From the NCBI GenBank assembly GCA_019636655.1, contig JAHBXB010000004.1, positions 124,001 through 188,000 on the forward strand: a stretch of 64,000 nucleotides of DNA. Direction: 5' to 3'. Position 1 is the first letter of the stretch. Every line of letters begins with the position of its first letter. A program made the position numbers and the translations under genes. Of this stretch, positions 11,069 to 19,719 are shown piece after piece. Under the pieces are notes generated by a model, which saw only the letters and a list, made by a program, of their open reading frames with translations, did no database searches and was not told where the DNA came from. The DNA comes from Phycisphaeraceae bacterium. Its GTDB lineage: Bacteria; Planctomycetota; Phycisphaerae; Phycisphaerales; UBA1924.

Positions 11069-12148
11069 GATGGTCTCGGCGGGCTGTAACATCCACGGGG
11101 CGATGAGGCGCGGGCCGGCCGTCCGGTGGAGGCGATCCCAGGCATCGAGCATCGGCCCCGGCGAGAGCGTGCCGATGATGCGAGCTTCGCAGGCCTCCGA
11201 GGCATTGACGAGACGGATCCCCAACTCCTTGGCCGCGAGCGCGATGATGCCGGCGTTCTTGCCCGGTTCGACGATCGCTGCGGTGTGGAACGGCTCCGTG
11301 GAATGCGCGGCGTAGAGCGCCGCACGGGCCGCGGCGAGGCCGGTAAACCGGTCGTAGATCGCCGCGGGCATCGGGCGGCGCGATTGGCGGTGCAGCGTCG
11401 CCAGGGCTTCGACCGCGCCGAGCAGGTAGCCCGGCACCGCGTGCTCCTTTGCAGCGATCCGGCCGTAGCGGGTGAGGGTCTCGCGCACGGCCCCCCACCG
11501 GAGCGATTCGGGGGCGTACCGCTGGTTGACCCAGGCGTTGTTGCGCACGAGCCGGCGGAGGATGCGGCCCATGCTCCGGCCCTGCGAGACCTTGTGATGG
11601 GCCACGCGGAAGCGCCGGTCCAGCGTGATGCGAGATCCGGCGAGCAGCAGCCTCGCGGCGAGGTCGTACTCCTCGGCGTAGTAGTCGAACGCGGCGTCGT
11701 ACCCGCCGGCATCGAGGAACGCGCTCCGGCGGATCGCCACGCCGCAGCCGATGAAGACCTCCGGCAGCCCGCCCGCTTCGCGCCGCCCCTGCGAAGGGAG
11801 CGAGATCTCCGCGCCGATGGCCGAGACGTCCGAGTCCGCCGAGGCGACCGCGTCCAGCAGGCCCAGGTCAACCGGGTGGGAGTCATCGTCGAGCATGACG
11901 AGCCACTCGCTCGAGGGATCCGCCGCGCGGGCGGCGTGGTTGCGCGCCGCGGCGCCGTGGTTGCGGTCGAGACGTATCACACGAACGGGAACACCGCTGC
12001 CGGGCATGGGCGGCGCGACCGCCGCTACGGCCGACGCGTTGTCGACCACGAGGATCTCCGCAGCGTGCGGCCCGAGCGAATCGATCGCGAGCAGCGTTTC
12101 ACACAGCCGCGGAGACCTGTCGCGGGTTGGAATGACATAGGTGATCAT
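11027..12148 (-). CDS. GT2 family glycosyltransferase
   Basis: 373 residues, start ATG at 12148 (MITYVIPTRDRS). A GT-A fold enzyme with the nucleotide-binding start YVIPTRDRS, a DDD metal site (VMLDDDS, about residue 91-97) and the EEYDLAARL base region near residue 165. It probably adds a sugar to a surface glycan. The C-terminal ~120 residues (EPGKNAGIIALAAKELG) are an extra domain I do not recognise. It lies 17 bases after the HldE-like gene on the same strand, so the two likely form an operon. Its 3' end overlaps the convergent NUDIX gene by 42 bases. Confidence 0.87.
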   Translation of the reverse strand: MITYVIPTRDRSPRLCETLLAIDSLGPHAAEILVVDNASAVAAVAPPMPGSGVPVRVIRLDRNHGAAARNHAARAADPSSEWLVMLDDDSHPVDLGLLDAVASADSDVSAIGAEISLPSQGRREAGGLPEVFIGCGVAIRRSAFLDAGGYDAAFDYYAEEYDLAARLLLAGSRITLDRRFRVAHHKVSQGRSMGRILRRLVRNNAWVNQRYAPESLRWGAVRETLTRYGRIAAKEHAVPGYLLGAVEALATLHRQSRRPMPAAIYDRFTGLAAARAALYAAHSTEPFHTAAIVEPGKNAGIIALAAKELGIRLVNASEACEARIIGTLSPGPMLDAWDRLHRTAGPRLIAPWMLQPAETISDGQGMNTVPAAA

Positions 12149-12165
12149 CGTGCCGTGCGTGGCCG

Positions 12166-13857
12166 CTAGGCGGTGAGCGGGACCGTAAGACGCGGGCCCG
12201 GTCGCGGCGATTGGCCCGGCGTGCACGTCAGGTGCGCCGCGTGCGCCCGGACGATTCCGTGCCGCAGGTCCGAGGCCGAGATGACAGAGTTGCCAAGCCG
12301 CTGAGCCTGCGCCGCCGCGGCGACCGCCCCGAGGAACGCGGCGCCCAGCAGGGGTGCTCCCGAGGCGAGCGCGAGCGTCGCGGTCGCGAGCAGGGCGTCG
12401 CCGCAGCCCAGCGGGTCGATCGCGTGCCCGCACAAGGCGGGGAAGTGGTCGCCCCGAAGGCGGGATCGGAAGCCGTCGCCCTCGGGCACCGGCGCCATCG
12501 ATTCGGCGCCGGGCAGTCGATCGAACGCGACCAGGCCGTCGGCGCCCATCGTGATGATGGCGTGGCGTGAGCCCGTGTCGTGCAGCAGGTTCCACACGAC
12601 CGACGGGAGGCTCTCGTCGAAATCGCGGTAGGCGTCGCGGAGTTCGGACTCGCTCGGGCACAGCAGGTCCATCTCGCGCATCAGCCGGAGGTTGGACCGG
12701 CCGCCGCTCACGTCTCCGCACAACACGCCGACCTCGCGCCGGACCGAGGCTCCGAGCCGCGCGTGCGTGCCGGCCGAGAACAGCCCCAGACCAAAGTCGG
12801 CCAGGATCGCCCCGTCGCACCCGGCCGCCGATTCCCCCGCGAGCCCGACCAGCTCGTCCTGGCTCCGCGCATCGAGCACCAGCGGATCGACCAGGTCCAC
12901 CTTCATGACCTTCTGGGCGCCGACGAGGAACCGCTGCTTCTCGGGGAGCATCCCGGGCGCCTCGACCGAGCGCACCTCCACGCCGTCGGCCTGCAGCCGG
13001 TGCCGCAGCGCCGCGGCGGGGGCATCGTCCGGCATCGCGCACACGAGCACCGGCGCGGCGCCCATGGCGGCCAGGTGGCGCGCGATCACGGCCGAGCCGC
13101 CGTCGTAGCTCCGCCGCTCCACCGGCCGGAGCGTCATCACCGGGCTCTCGCCGGCGACCGACGGGGTGTCGCAGAGCACGTAGGTGTCGATGATCGGCTC
13201 GCCGACCACCAGGATGCGCTTGCCGCGAAACGATGAGACCAGGCCGGTCAGGCGCGCGCCGTCGAGCATTGGGTCGCGGAGCAGCTGCATCAGCCGGGCG
13301 TGGTAGGGGTCAGTCGACTCCTCCATCGCGGCGATCAGCGCGGTGGAGGAGAAGACCACGTCGCCGGAGGAGAAGACCACCCGCCCGCCGTGGCGCTCCA
13401 CCGCGTTTCGTTCGGCCTTGAAGCGGGGGTCGCTGTTGAGTTCGTACTCCTTGCCCTTGACATAGACATCCGGCCGCACCTCGTCGAGCAACTCGGCCGC
13501 GGTGGGGCGCTGCTCGATGTACACGTAGTCCACGCAGTCCAGCGCCGCGAGCCCCTCGGCCCTGAGTTCCTCGGGGATGAGCGGCCGGCCGGTTCCCTTG
13601 CGCATCTCGGCGTCGCCAGTGATCGAGACCAGCAGCGCATCACCCTGGGAACGGGCCTGCCGCAGGTGGCGGATGTGGCCCGGGTGAACGATGTCGAAGC
13701 AGCCGTGGCAGTGCACCAGCGAGGCGCCGTCTCGCCGCAGTTCCTGCCGCAGGGCCATCAGCCGTTCCCGCGACAGGATCTTGTCCACCGCCGCGGGCGG
13801 TCGGTGGCCGGGTGATCGGCGTGATGGGTTCGACGGGGCCGGGGCGGGGTACGACAT
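12166..13857 (-). CDS. HldE-like bifunctional enzyme with reversed domain order
   Basis: 563 residues. The N-terminal ~170 residues form a nucleotidyltransferase of the RfaE type (GCFDIVHPGHIRHL, with the HPGH catalytic motif, and DVYVKGKEY). Residues ~205-545 form a PfkB-family sugar kinase (GGSAVIARHLAAMGA; DPLGCGDALLA as the GxGD catalytic-base motif). In E. coli HldE, which makes ADP-heptose, the kinase comes first and the nucleotidyltransferase second; here the order is swapped. Both catalytic motifs are intact, so both reactions are plausible. Flanking glycosyltransferases suggest ADP-heptose or a related sugar for a surface glycan, but the substrate is not shown by the sequence. Confidence 0.87.
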   Translation of the reverse strand: MSYPAPAPSNPSRRSPGHRPPAAVDKILSRERLMALRQELRRDGASLVHCHGCFDIVHPGHIRHLRQARSQGDALLVSITGDAEMRKGTGRPLIPEELRAEGLAALDCVDYVYIEQRPTAAELLDEVRPDVYVKGKEYELNSDPRFKAERNAVERHGGRVVFSSGDVVFSSTALIAAMEESTDPYHARLMQLLRDPMLDGARLTGLVSSFRGKRILVVGEPIIDTYVLCDTPSVAGESPVMTLRPVERRSYDGGSAVIARHLAAMGAAPVLVCAMPDDAPAAALRHRLQADGVEVRSVEAPGMLPEKQRFLVGAQKVMKVDLVDPLVLDARSQDELVGLAGESAAGCDGAILADFGLGLFSAGTHARLGASVRREVGVLCGDVSGGRSNLRLMREMDLLCPSESELRDAYRDFDESLPSVVWNLLHDTGSRHAIITMGADGLVAFDRLPGAESMAPVPEGDGFRSRLRGDHFPALCGHAIDPLGCGDALLATATLALASGAPLLGAAFLGAVAAAAQAQRLGNSVISASDLRHGIVRAHAAHLTCTPGQSPRPGPRLTVPLTA

Positions 13858-13979
13858 GGGGGTGTTATCGGCTGGGAGCGGCGCCGGGTCGCATGCCGTC
13901 AGGGAGAACCGGTTCGGTGCGCAGTTCTTGCGCTTCGCTCTCCCCGGTTCTCGCCCGGCACGGGTTTCCGGGTCGATAC

Positions 13980-16487
13980 GTGGACGTGTTCACCGCCGCG
14001 CGAGCCTCCGTCATCTCTCCGCCCCAGCCCCGCCCGTCGCCGGCAACGATCACGCGCGATCAACTCATCGCCCTTGGGCGGGCGGCGGCATCGTCTCCCA
14101 CCGGTGGCTACCGGTTCGTGCCCCTGGCGATCCGTGCGCTTGCTGGCCACCCCGATGACGTTCAGGTGCGGCTCCTGCTGGCCGCCGCGTACGTCCGCCT
14201 CGGGCTTCGGACTCCTGCGGGCGAGCAGATCGCGGCGCTCCCGGTCGTTGTCCAGGCCGACCCCGGTGTTGAGGCCCTCCTGCGGGCGGCCCGTCAGATG
14301 CCGGACGATCTGGTCCGGGAGAGTGCCCTTCACGCGACCCTGGACCACAACTTGCGGGCGCTCCGCGCTCGCGGCATCAGCGTTGACGTGGACCCGCCGG
14401 GAGAACCTGACCCATCGCAGGTGGGGCTGGAGGAGGTCTTCCGCGCTTCGGATGGCAACGTGCTGCGCCGCCGCGATGGCCAGTGGTTGAGGTTCGAGGA
14501 TGACCTCGGCACTGCCCGGGCGTTTCAATTCCCAGCGCTCGACGCGGGAGGGGTTCAAGGACCGGTCACGCTCGACGGGATCGGCTCACTCTGGCTTCTT
14601 CTCCGGCTCTCGGAACTCACGCCGGCTCGGTCGGATGGGTACCAGCCGCGGATCAACATCGTCCAGGCCGACGAGGCCGAGTTTCTCGATGTGCTCTCGG
14701 TGTGCGATCTGTCGGGGGTCCTCTCGCAGGAGCGTGTCAGGCTCTTCGTCGGCCCCGATGCGGGGGCGCGGTTTGCCGCGGACCTCACTGGGCGGCTGCA
14801 CCTGATGATCGCCGGGCCGGTGGTAAGCGGCGGCACCCAGCGGACGCCTGTCGATCCGCCCGTCGGCGAGACCATCGACGAAGCGCTTCGGCGGCAGGCG
14901 CGACTGCTCGACCAACTCACCGGGCGAGTGCGGAGTCACTATGCGGGGCTCGACCGGAACTCGTGGACCGTACGCTTCCGCGGCGGTTCGCACGCCGCCG
15001 GCTCCGATAGGCCCCTGCGGGTGCTCCTGCCGACCACGCTCCACTCGACCTTTGTCCGCCACTCCGCCGCGGACCTCGCGGAAGCCCTGCGGTCCCGCGG
15101 CTGTGAGGTCGAGGTCCTGATCGAGCCGGATTCGGCGAGCCTCCTGAGCACGGTTGCCTATCTGGAAGCGTTCGACCGATTCAGGCCGGACCTGGTCGTG
15201 CTGATGAACTACACACGGGCGAACCTCGCCGGGGCCATTCCCGATGGCGTGCCTTGCGTCTGCTGGATCCAGGACGCAATGCCGCACCTGTACGACGCGG
15301 CGACCGGCAGGGCGCAGGGACCGCTGGACTTCATCGCCGGGCACGCGCCGGCGGTGCTGTCGAGGGAGTTCGGGTACCCGAGCGAGCGGATGATCCCCAC
15401 GCCGGTCGTGGCCAGCGGCACGAAGTTCCACGCCGGCCCTGTCGAGCCCATGCTCCGCAAGCGGCTGGAGTGCGAGGTCGCGTACGCGAGCCACCACAGC
15501 GAGACACCCGACCGGCTTCACCGGCGACTGGTCGCGGAAGCGGGCCATCCGGGCGTCGCTCGTGCGCTGGAGGATCTCTACCCGCAGATTGCCGGCATCG
15601 TCGCACGGTCCGGCTGGCACCTGCTGCAACCGGAGATCCGCGGAGCCGTCGAGGGGGCCGTGACGCGGCTCTCGGGCCCGGCGCCCGATCCGCGTCTGCG
15701 CGCGCGCCTGATCAACAACTACGCGATGCCGCTCGCCGACCGGCTCCTGCGACACCAGACGCTCGCCTGGACCGCGAGCATCGCCCGTCGGCGCGGCTGG
15801 CGGTTCATGATCCACGGCCGGGGCTGGGACGATCCGGAGGCCGACGCCGCCCTCGCCGAGTTCGCCGCGGGAGAACTGCCGCACGACGACGCGCTGCGGG
15901 CCTCGTACCAGTGCGCGGCGGCCCACCTGCACGTCTCGGTTCACTGGATGTACCACCAGCGAGTGATGGAGTGCGCCCTCGCCGGCGGACTGCCGCTGTG
16001 CCGGCGCAAGGGAGACGACCTGGCGCTGCTCGAGGCCCATGTGGTCAACCACGTCACGCGGGAGGCCTCGCCCGTGGCCACGATGCTCACCCCGGATCGA
16101 CCGCTGGTCTACGACGTGATCAGCCACCCCGAGTCGGCGAGGCTCGCGGCTCTGTTGCAGCGGCTCGAGCACCCGCGGGCCAACCGCTCGCGGATGTACA
16201 TCCCGGGGTCGTGGGCGAGAGAGTGCCTCGAGGCCTGGCACGGGGGGCCGGCCCCATCCGACGCGGCGTGGCTGCTCGGTGATTGGGCCCAGACGACCTA
16301 CGCCGACGAAGCGGGCCTGGAGCGTGTCCTGATACAGGCGGTCGAGAGCCCGCGGTGGCGTGCCGACGCCGCGGCGGGCATCCGCGCCCGCGTCGAACGG
16401 CAGTACACCTATGAAAGAGCCGCCGCGAGGCTGCTGGAGGGGGTGGTTTGGGGGCTGGCGACCGAGGGTGTCGCCCGGAATCGCTGA
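13980..16487 (+). CDS. large glycosyltransferase-like protein
   Basis: About 835 residues. The start is uncertain: GTG at 13980 or 13986 avoids the Arg/Ser-rich upstream extension, which overlaps the divergent gene. Residues ~20-100 look like short helical repeats (TPR-like). From about residue 340 a GT-B-like module begins (LRVLLPTTLHSTFVRHSAA), with LVVLMNYTRAN and PCVCWIQDAMPHLYD, and later HQRVMECALAGGLPLCRRKGD, the typical C-terminal donor-site region. It resembles CgeB-like or spore-coat-type transferases. It stands divergent to the HldE-like gene and probably serves the same glycan. Confidence 0.75.
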   Translation: MDVFTAARASVISPPQPRPSPATITRDQLIALGRAAASSPTGGYRFVPLAIRALAGHPDDVQVRLLLAAAYVRLGLRTPAGEQIAALPVVVQADPGVEALLRAARQMPDDLVRESALHATLDHNLRALRARGISVDVDPPGEPDPSQVGLEEVFRASDGNVLRRRDGQWLRFEDDLGTARAFQFPALDAGGVQGPVTLDGIGSLWLLLRLSELTPARSDGYQPRINIVQADEAEFLDVLSVCDLSGVLSQERVRLFVGPDAGARFAADLTGRLHLMIAGPVVSGGTQRTPVDPPVGETIDEALRRQARLLDQLTGRVRSHYAGLDRNSWTVRFRGGSHAAGSDRPLRVLLPTTLHSTFVRHSAADLAEALRSRGCEVEVLIEPDSASLLSTVAYLEAFDRFRPDLVVLMNYTRANLAGAIPDGVPCVCWIQDAMPHLYDAATGRAQGPLDFIAGHAPAVLSREFGYPSERMIPTPVVASGTKFHAGPVEPMLRKRLECEVAYASHHSETPDRLHRRLVAEAGHPGVARALEDLYPQIAGIVARSGWHLLQPEIRGAVEGAVTRLSGPAPDPRLRARLINNYAMPLADRLLRHQTLAWTASIARRRGWRFMIHGRGWDDPEADAALAEFAAGELPHDDALRASYQCAAAHLHVSVHWMYHQRVMECALAGGLPLCRRKGDDLALLEAHVVNHVTREASPVATMLTPDRPLVYDVISHPESARLAALLQRLEHPRANRSRMYIPGSWARECLEAWHGGPAPSDAAWLLGDWAQTTYADEAGLERVLIQAVESPRWRADAAAGIRARVERQYTYERAAARLLEGVVWGLATEGVARNR

Positions 16488-16528
16488 CCGCGAAACTGGC
16501 GGTCTCGGTCCGCCAACGATAGATTGCC

Positions 16529-17341
16529 ATGATGACCCAGAACCCCTACGCACAGATGGGCGGATTCGCGGACGGCCGCGACCCCTTTGCCGTTGATCCC
16601 ATCGACCAGCGCACGAGCCTCCTGGCCGTGTTCTCGCTGGTCTTCTCGCTGCTCTGCTGCATCCCGGGAACCGGCGCGATCGGGGCGATCCTGGGCGGCG
16701 CGTCGCTCGTGGCGATCAACTCGGCCCGCGGGCGTTTGCGCGGGACGGGGATGGCGGTCACGGGAATTGTCCTCGGGCTGGTGGCAACGGCGATCTGGAT
16801 CATCGGCTTCGTGACCATCAGTTCGGGGCTGAAGATGTTCGACAAGGCGATGATGCAGCCCATCGCCGCGGTTGTCACGGAGATCGAGACCGGCGATGCC
16901 GACAAGGTGAACACGGCGGCGTCTGGCTTCGCGATGCCGGCGGTGACCGAGGACCAGGTCAAGGCGTTCCGCAAGGCCTATTCGGCCGAACTGGGGTCGT
17001 TCAAGAGCATGCCGACTTCCATGTGGGACCTCGTGGCGGCCTACACGACCGTTGGGCAGCAGATGCAGTCGTACCAGCCGGGCTCGCAGCACGTCATGCC
17101 CGTTCCCGCGTCATTCGACAAGGGTTGGGCGCTCATCCTTGTCGAGATGAACCCCAACAAGCCCGCAAGGTCCACAGGGATGCCTGTCACCAACATCGGA
17201 GTCTGGGCTCCTTCGGGCCAGGAGTTCTGGTTGCTCCCACAGACCCCGGGTGTTGTGCCGGGTGTGCCGCAGGGGCTCCCGCCCGGCATGGCGCCAGGCG
17301 ATGCGCCGCAGCCCGAGCAGACTCCCCCATCCGGCGGGTGA
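16529..17341 (+). CDS. DUF4190-like membrane protein
   Basis: 270 residues, start ATG at 16529 or the adjacent ATG at 16532. A TAGATT hexamer at 16520-16525 favours the second as a leaderless start. Residues ~30-55 and ~70-100 are hydrophobic helices split by a short loop (SLVAINSARGRLRGTGMAV), the pattern of DUF4190-type proteins. A ~130-residue soluble part follows and ends in a Pro/Gly-rich tail. It lies just upstream of the lipid-transport genes, but the 56-base gap gives no proof of a shared transcript. Function unknown. Confidence 0.8.
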   Translation: MMTQNPYAQMGGFADGRDPFAVDPIDQRTSLLAVFSLVFSLLCCIPGTGAIGAILGGASLVAINSARGRLRGTGMAVTGIVLGLVATAIWIIGFVTISSGLKMFDKAMMQPIAAVVTEIETGDADKVNTAASGFAMPAVTEDQVKAFRKAYSAELGSFKSMPTSMWDLVAAYTTVGQQMQSYQPGSQHVMPVPASFDKGWALILVEMNPNKPARSTGMPVTNIGVWAPSGQEFWLLPQTPGVVPGVPQGLPPGMAPGDAPQPEQTPPSGG

Positions 17342-17397
17342 GCGTCTGAGAACCCGGAGTTGGTGGATTCCTGCGCGGCTCTTCGCACGAGCCGAGC

Positions 17398-18384
17398 ATG
17401 CTGCAAGGTGTCGGCGGCACGGCAATGGTATATTTGGGCGTGGCCCAGCCAACACAACCAGACACACCCGTACGCCCTGATGCTCGCGGTGAGCCCATCA
17501 TCGCGATCCGCGATCTGGTCAAGGAGTTCGAGGGCCGCGAGGTCCTCTCCGGGATCAACCTTGAGGTTTACCCCGGCGAGACCATGGTGGTGATGGGGGG
17601 ATCGGGGTGCGGCAAGTCGACGCTGCTGCGGTGCATGATCGGCTCGTTCCGCCCCGAACGCGGCGACATCAGGCTCTTCGGGCAGTCGATCATGGGCCTC
17701 CGCGACAGGGCCCTCGACGAGGTCAAGAAGAAGTTCGGAATCCTCTTTCAGTCCGGCGCGCTCTTCAACTCGATGACCATCGCCGAGAACGTGGCGCTCC
17801 CCCTGCACGAGCACACGGACCTTGATCACGAGATCATCGATATCCAGGTCAAGATCAAGCTGGAACTGGTCGGCCTCCGCGAGCACGCGGACAAGTACCC
17901 GGCGCAGATCTCCGGCGGCATGAAGAAGCGGGCCGGGCTGGCCCGTGCCCTCTCGCTGGACCCGCGGATCTTGTTCTACGACGAGCCGTCGGCCGGGCTC
18001 GATCCGGTGACCAGTGCCGAGATCGACCGGCTGATCGTCGACCTGACGCGAAAACTGGGCGTCACCAGCGTCGTCGTCACCCACGAGATGGACTCGGCGT
18101 TCACCATCGCCGACCGCATGGTCATGCTCGACAAAGGGCGCGCCCTGGCCACCAATACCAGGGAGTGGTTCGACTCTCTCCGCCAGCTCCCCGCCGAGCA
18201 GGCGCGGGCCCTCCCCGAGGACATGCAGTTGATCCGCCAGTTCCTCCGCGGCGATGCCGACGGCCCCATCACCCGCCGGCGCGCCATGACCAACTACGCC
18301 GAAGACCTCCTTGGCACCCCCTCGGAGCCCTCCATGGGCGGCGGTGGACCGAGCGTCGAGACCACGCGCCAGACCGCCAGGTGA
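17398..18384 (+). CDS. mlaF: MlaF-type ABC transporter ATP-binding protein
   Basis: 328 residues from ATG 17398; ATG 17425 or GTG 17440 are also possible because the first ~33 residues are not conserved. The ATPase part has Walker A GGSGCGKST (~67-75), the Q-loop LFQSGALF typical of MlaF, signature ISGGMKKRAGLARAL, Walker B ILFYDEPSAGLDP and the H-loop VVTHEM. In the Mla system it powers phospholipid movement between membranes together with MlaE and MlaD. MlaD follows 82 bases downstream; no MlaE permease is next to it, so the permease must be encoded elsewhere or replaced. Confidence 0.92.
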   Translation: MLQGVGGTAMVYLGVAQPTQPDTPVRPDARGEPIIAIRDLVKEFEGREVLSGINLEVYPGETMVVMGGSGCGKSTLLRCMIGSFRPERGDIRLFGQSIMGLRDRALDEVKKKFGILFQSGALFNSMTIAENVALPLHEHTDLDHEIIDIQVKIKLELVGLREHADKYPAQISGGMKKRAGLARALSLDPRILFYDEPSAGLDPVTSAEIDRLIVDLTRKLGVTSVVVTHEMDSAFTIADRMVMLDKGRALATNTREWFDSLRQLPAEQARALPEDMQLIRQFLRGDADGPITRRRAMTNYAEDLLGTPSEPSMGGGGPSVETTRQTAR

Positions 18385-18466
18385 CACACGGGCCGTCAGG
18401 CGTCATACTGTCGGTCCTTGGCGACACCCCGCGTCGAGCCCCTGGCGCGGGCCGGATTGCACCACG

Positions 18467-19675
18467 ATGGCGACACGATCTTCAAAGAACAACATCCTGG
18501 CGGGCGTGTTCGTCCTGACGAGCATCCTGCTGGCTGTCGCGACCGCCGTGGCGCTCTCCGATATCAGTGCGTGGTTCCAGGCCTCGACCAAGTATCAGGT
18601 GCGCTTCCCGTTGGAGGTGGGGGCGGGCGGGCTGCAGGCCGGCTCGCAGGTACGAGTCGGTGGGCAGCAGGTGGGGACCGTGCTCGCGTGGGCCTTTGAT
18701 CGCAAGTCCCCCAAGGACGACCCGACGGGCGTCCTTGTGACCATCGAGATGCGGTCCGACATCAAGCCTCGCACAGAGGCGATGGCCTTCCTGGTGTTGC
18801 CCTTGCTCGGTTCTGGCGCGGCCATCAACTTCGAGTCGCTGGGGACCGGAGAGCCGGTGCCCCCGAACGGGATGATCAAGGGCATGATGGCACCGCCCGC
18901 ATTCCTGGCCCAGGCGGGTTACGGCCCTGAGCAGGCGAGCCAGGTTCAGGACATCATCGCCCGCGTGCAGCGGATCACGGTGAGCGTCGAGGAGAACTGG
19001 GACCCGAAGATCAGCGGGGTGCTCGACGACGTGCGCACCGTCACCGCCGACGTCCGCGAGCGGTGGCCCGAATGGCGGGGCAAGATCGACACGGCCTTTG
19101 ATGCCGCCGGCAAGTTCGGTCCGATCGTCGACGACGTCAAGGTTGCGGTAGCCGACGCCAAGGCGATGATCGAGGACAACCGTCCGCGCGTGGACGATGC
19201 CGTCAAGAACGTCCAGGAACTCGCCCAGAAGTTCAATACCAAGGGGTGGGAGGATCTGCAGGCGATCCTTGAGAAGGGCCGCAAGGGGCTCGACGACTTC
19301 GCCGACATCGCGGAGAAGGCCGCCGTGTTCGTCAGGCAGGAACTGCCGGAACTCAGGACCGTCGTGGCCAACGCGAGGCTTGCCTCCGACCAGTTGAAAC
19401 TGACGACCGCGGAGGTCCGCGCCGCACCGTGGAAGCTGCTCGCCCCGGTCACCGGGCGGAAGGACCTTGAGAACGAGGCCCTCTTCGAGTCGGCCCGCGC
19501 GTACGCCGTGGCCGTGAGCAACCTCCGCGCGGCCAGCGAGGCGCTTCAGTCGACCACTGCGGGCGGGGACGTGGCCGGGGAGGCCACCATCAAGGCCATG
19601 GTGGCCGATATCGAGGCCGCCTTCCGCACCTACAAGGCCGCCGAGAAGAACTTCCTCCTCAAACTCGAGAAGTAG
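18467..19675 (+). CDS. mlaD: MlaD-type MCE domain protein
   Basis: 402 residues, start ATG at 18467 (MATRSSKNN). One N-terminal membrane helix (~8-28) anchors an MCE domain at ~38-125 (KYQVRFPLEVGAGGLQ, GSQVRVGGQQVGTV). A long helical tail with heptad-like spacing follows (~150-390), much longer than in E. coli MlaD (about 180 residues), and is typical of the long MCE proteins in other phyla. It should bind and pass lipids as part of the MlaF-driven transporter. A CATACT hexamer near 18403 could give an internal promoter. Confidence 0.9.
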   Translation: MATRSSKNNILAGVFVLTSILLAVATAVALSDISAWFQASTKYQVRFPLEVGAGGLQAGSQVRVGGQQVGTVLAWAFDRKSPKDDPTGVLVTIEMRSDIKPRTEAMAFLVLPLLGSGAAINFESLGTGEPVPPNGMIKGMMAPPAFLAQAGYGPEQASQVQDIIARVQRITVSVEENWDPKISGVLDDVRTVTADVRERWPEWRGKIDTAFDAAGKFGPIVDDVKVAVADAKAMIEDNRPRVDDAVKNVQELAQKFNTKGWEDLQAILEKGRKGLDDFADIAEKAAVFVRQELPELRTVVANARLASDQLKLTTAEVRAAPWKLLAPVTGRKDLENEALFESARAYAVAVSNLRAASEALQSTTAGGDVAGEATIKAMVADIEAAFRTYKAAEKNFLLKLEK

Positions 19676-19719
19676 CCCGGAACCCGCAACGCCCGCCGTT
19701 GCGGTCCCAAGAATCACTC

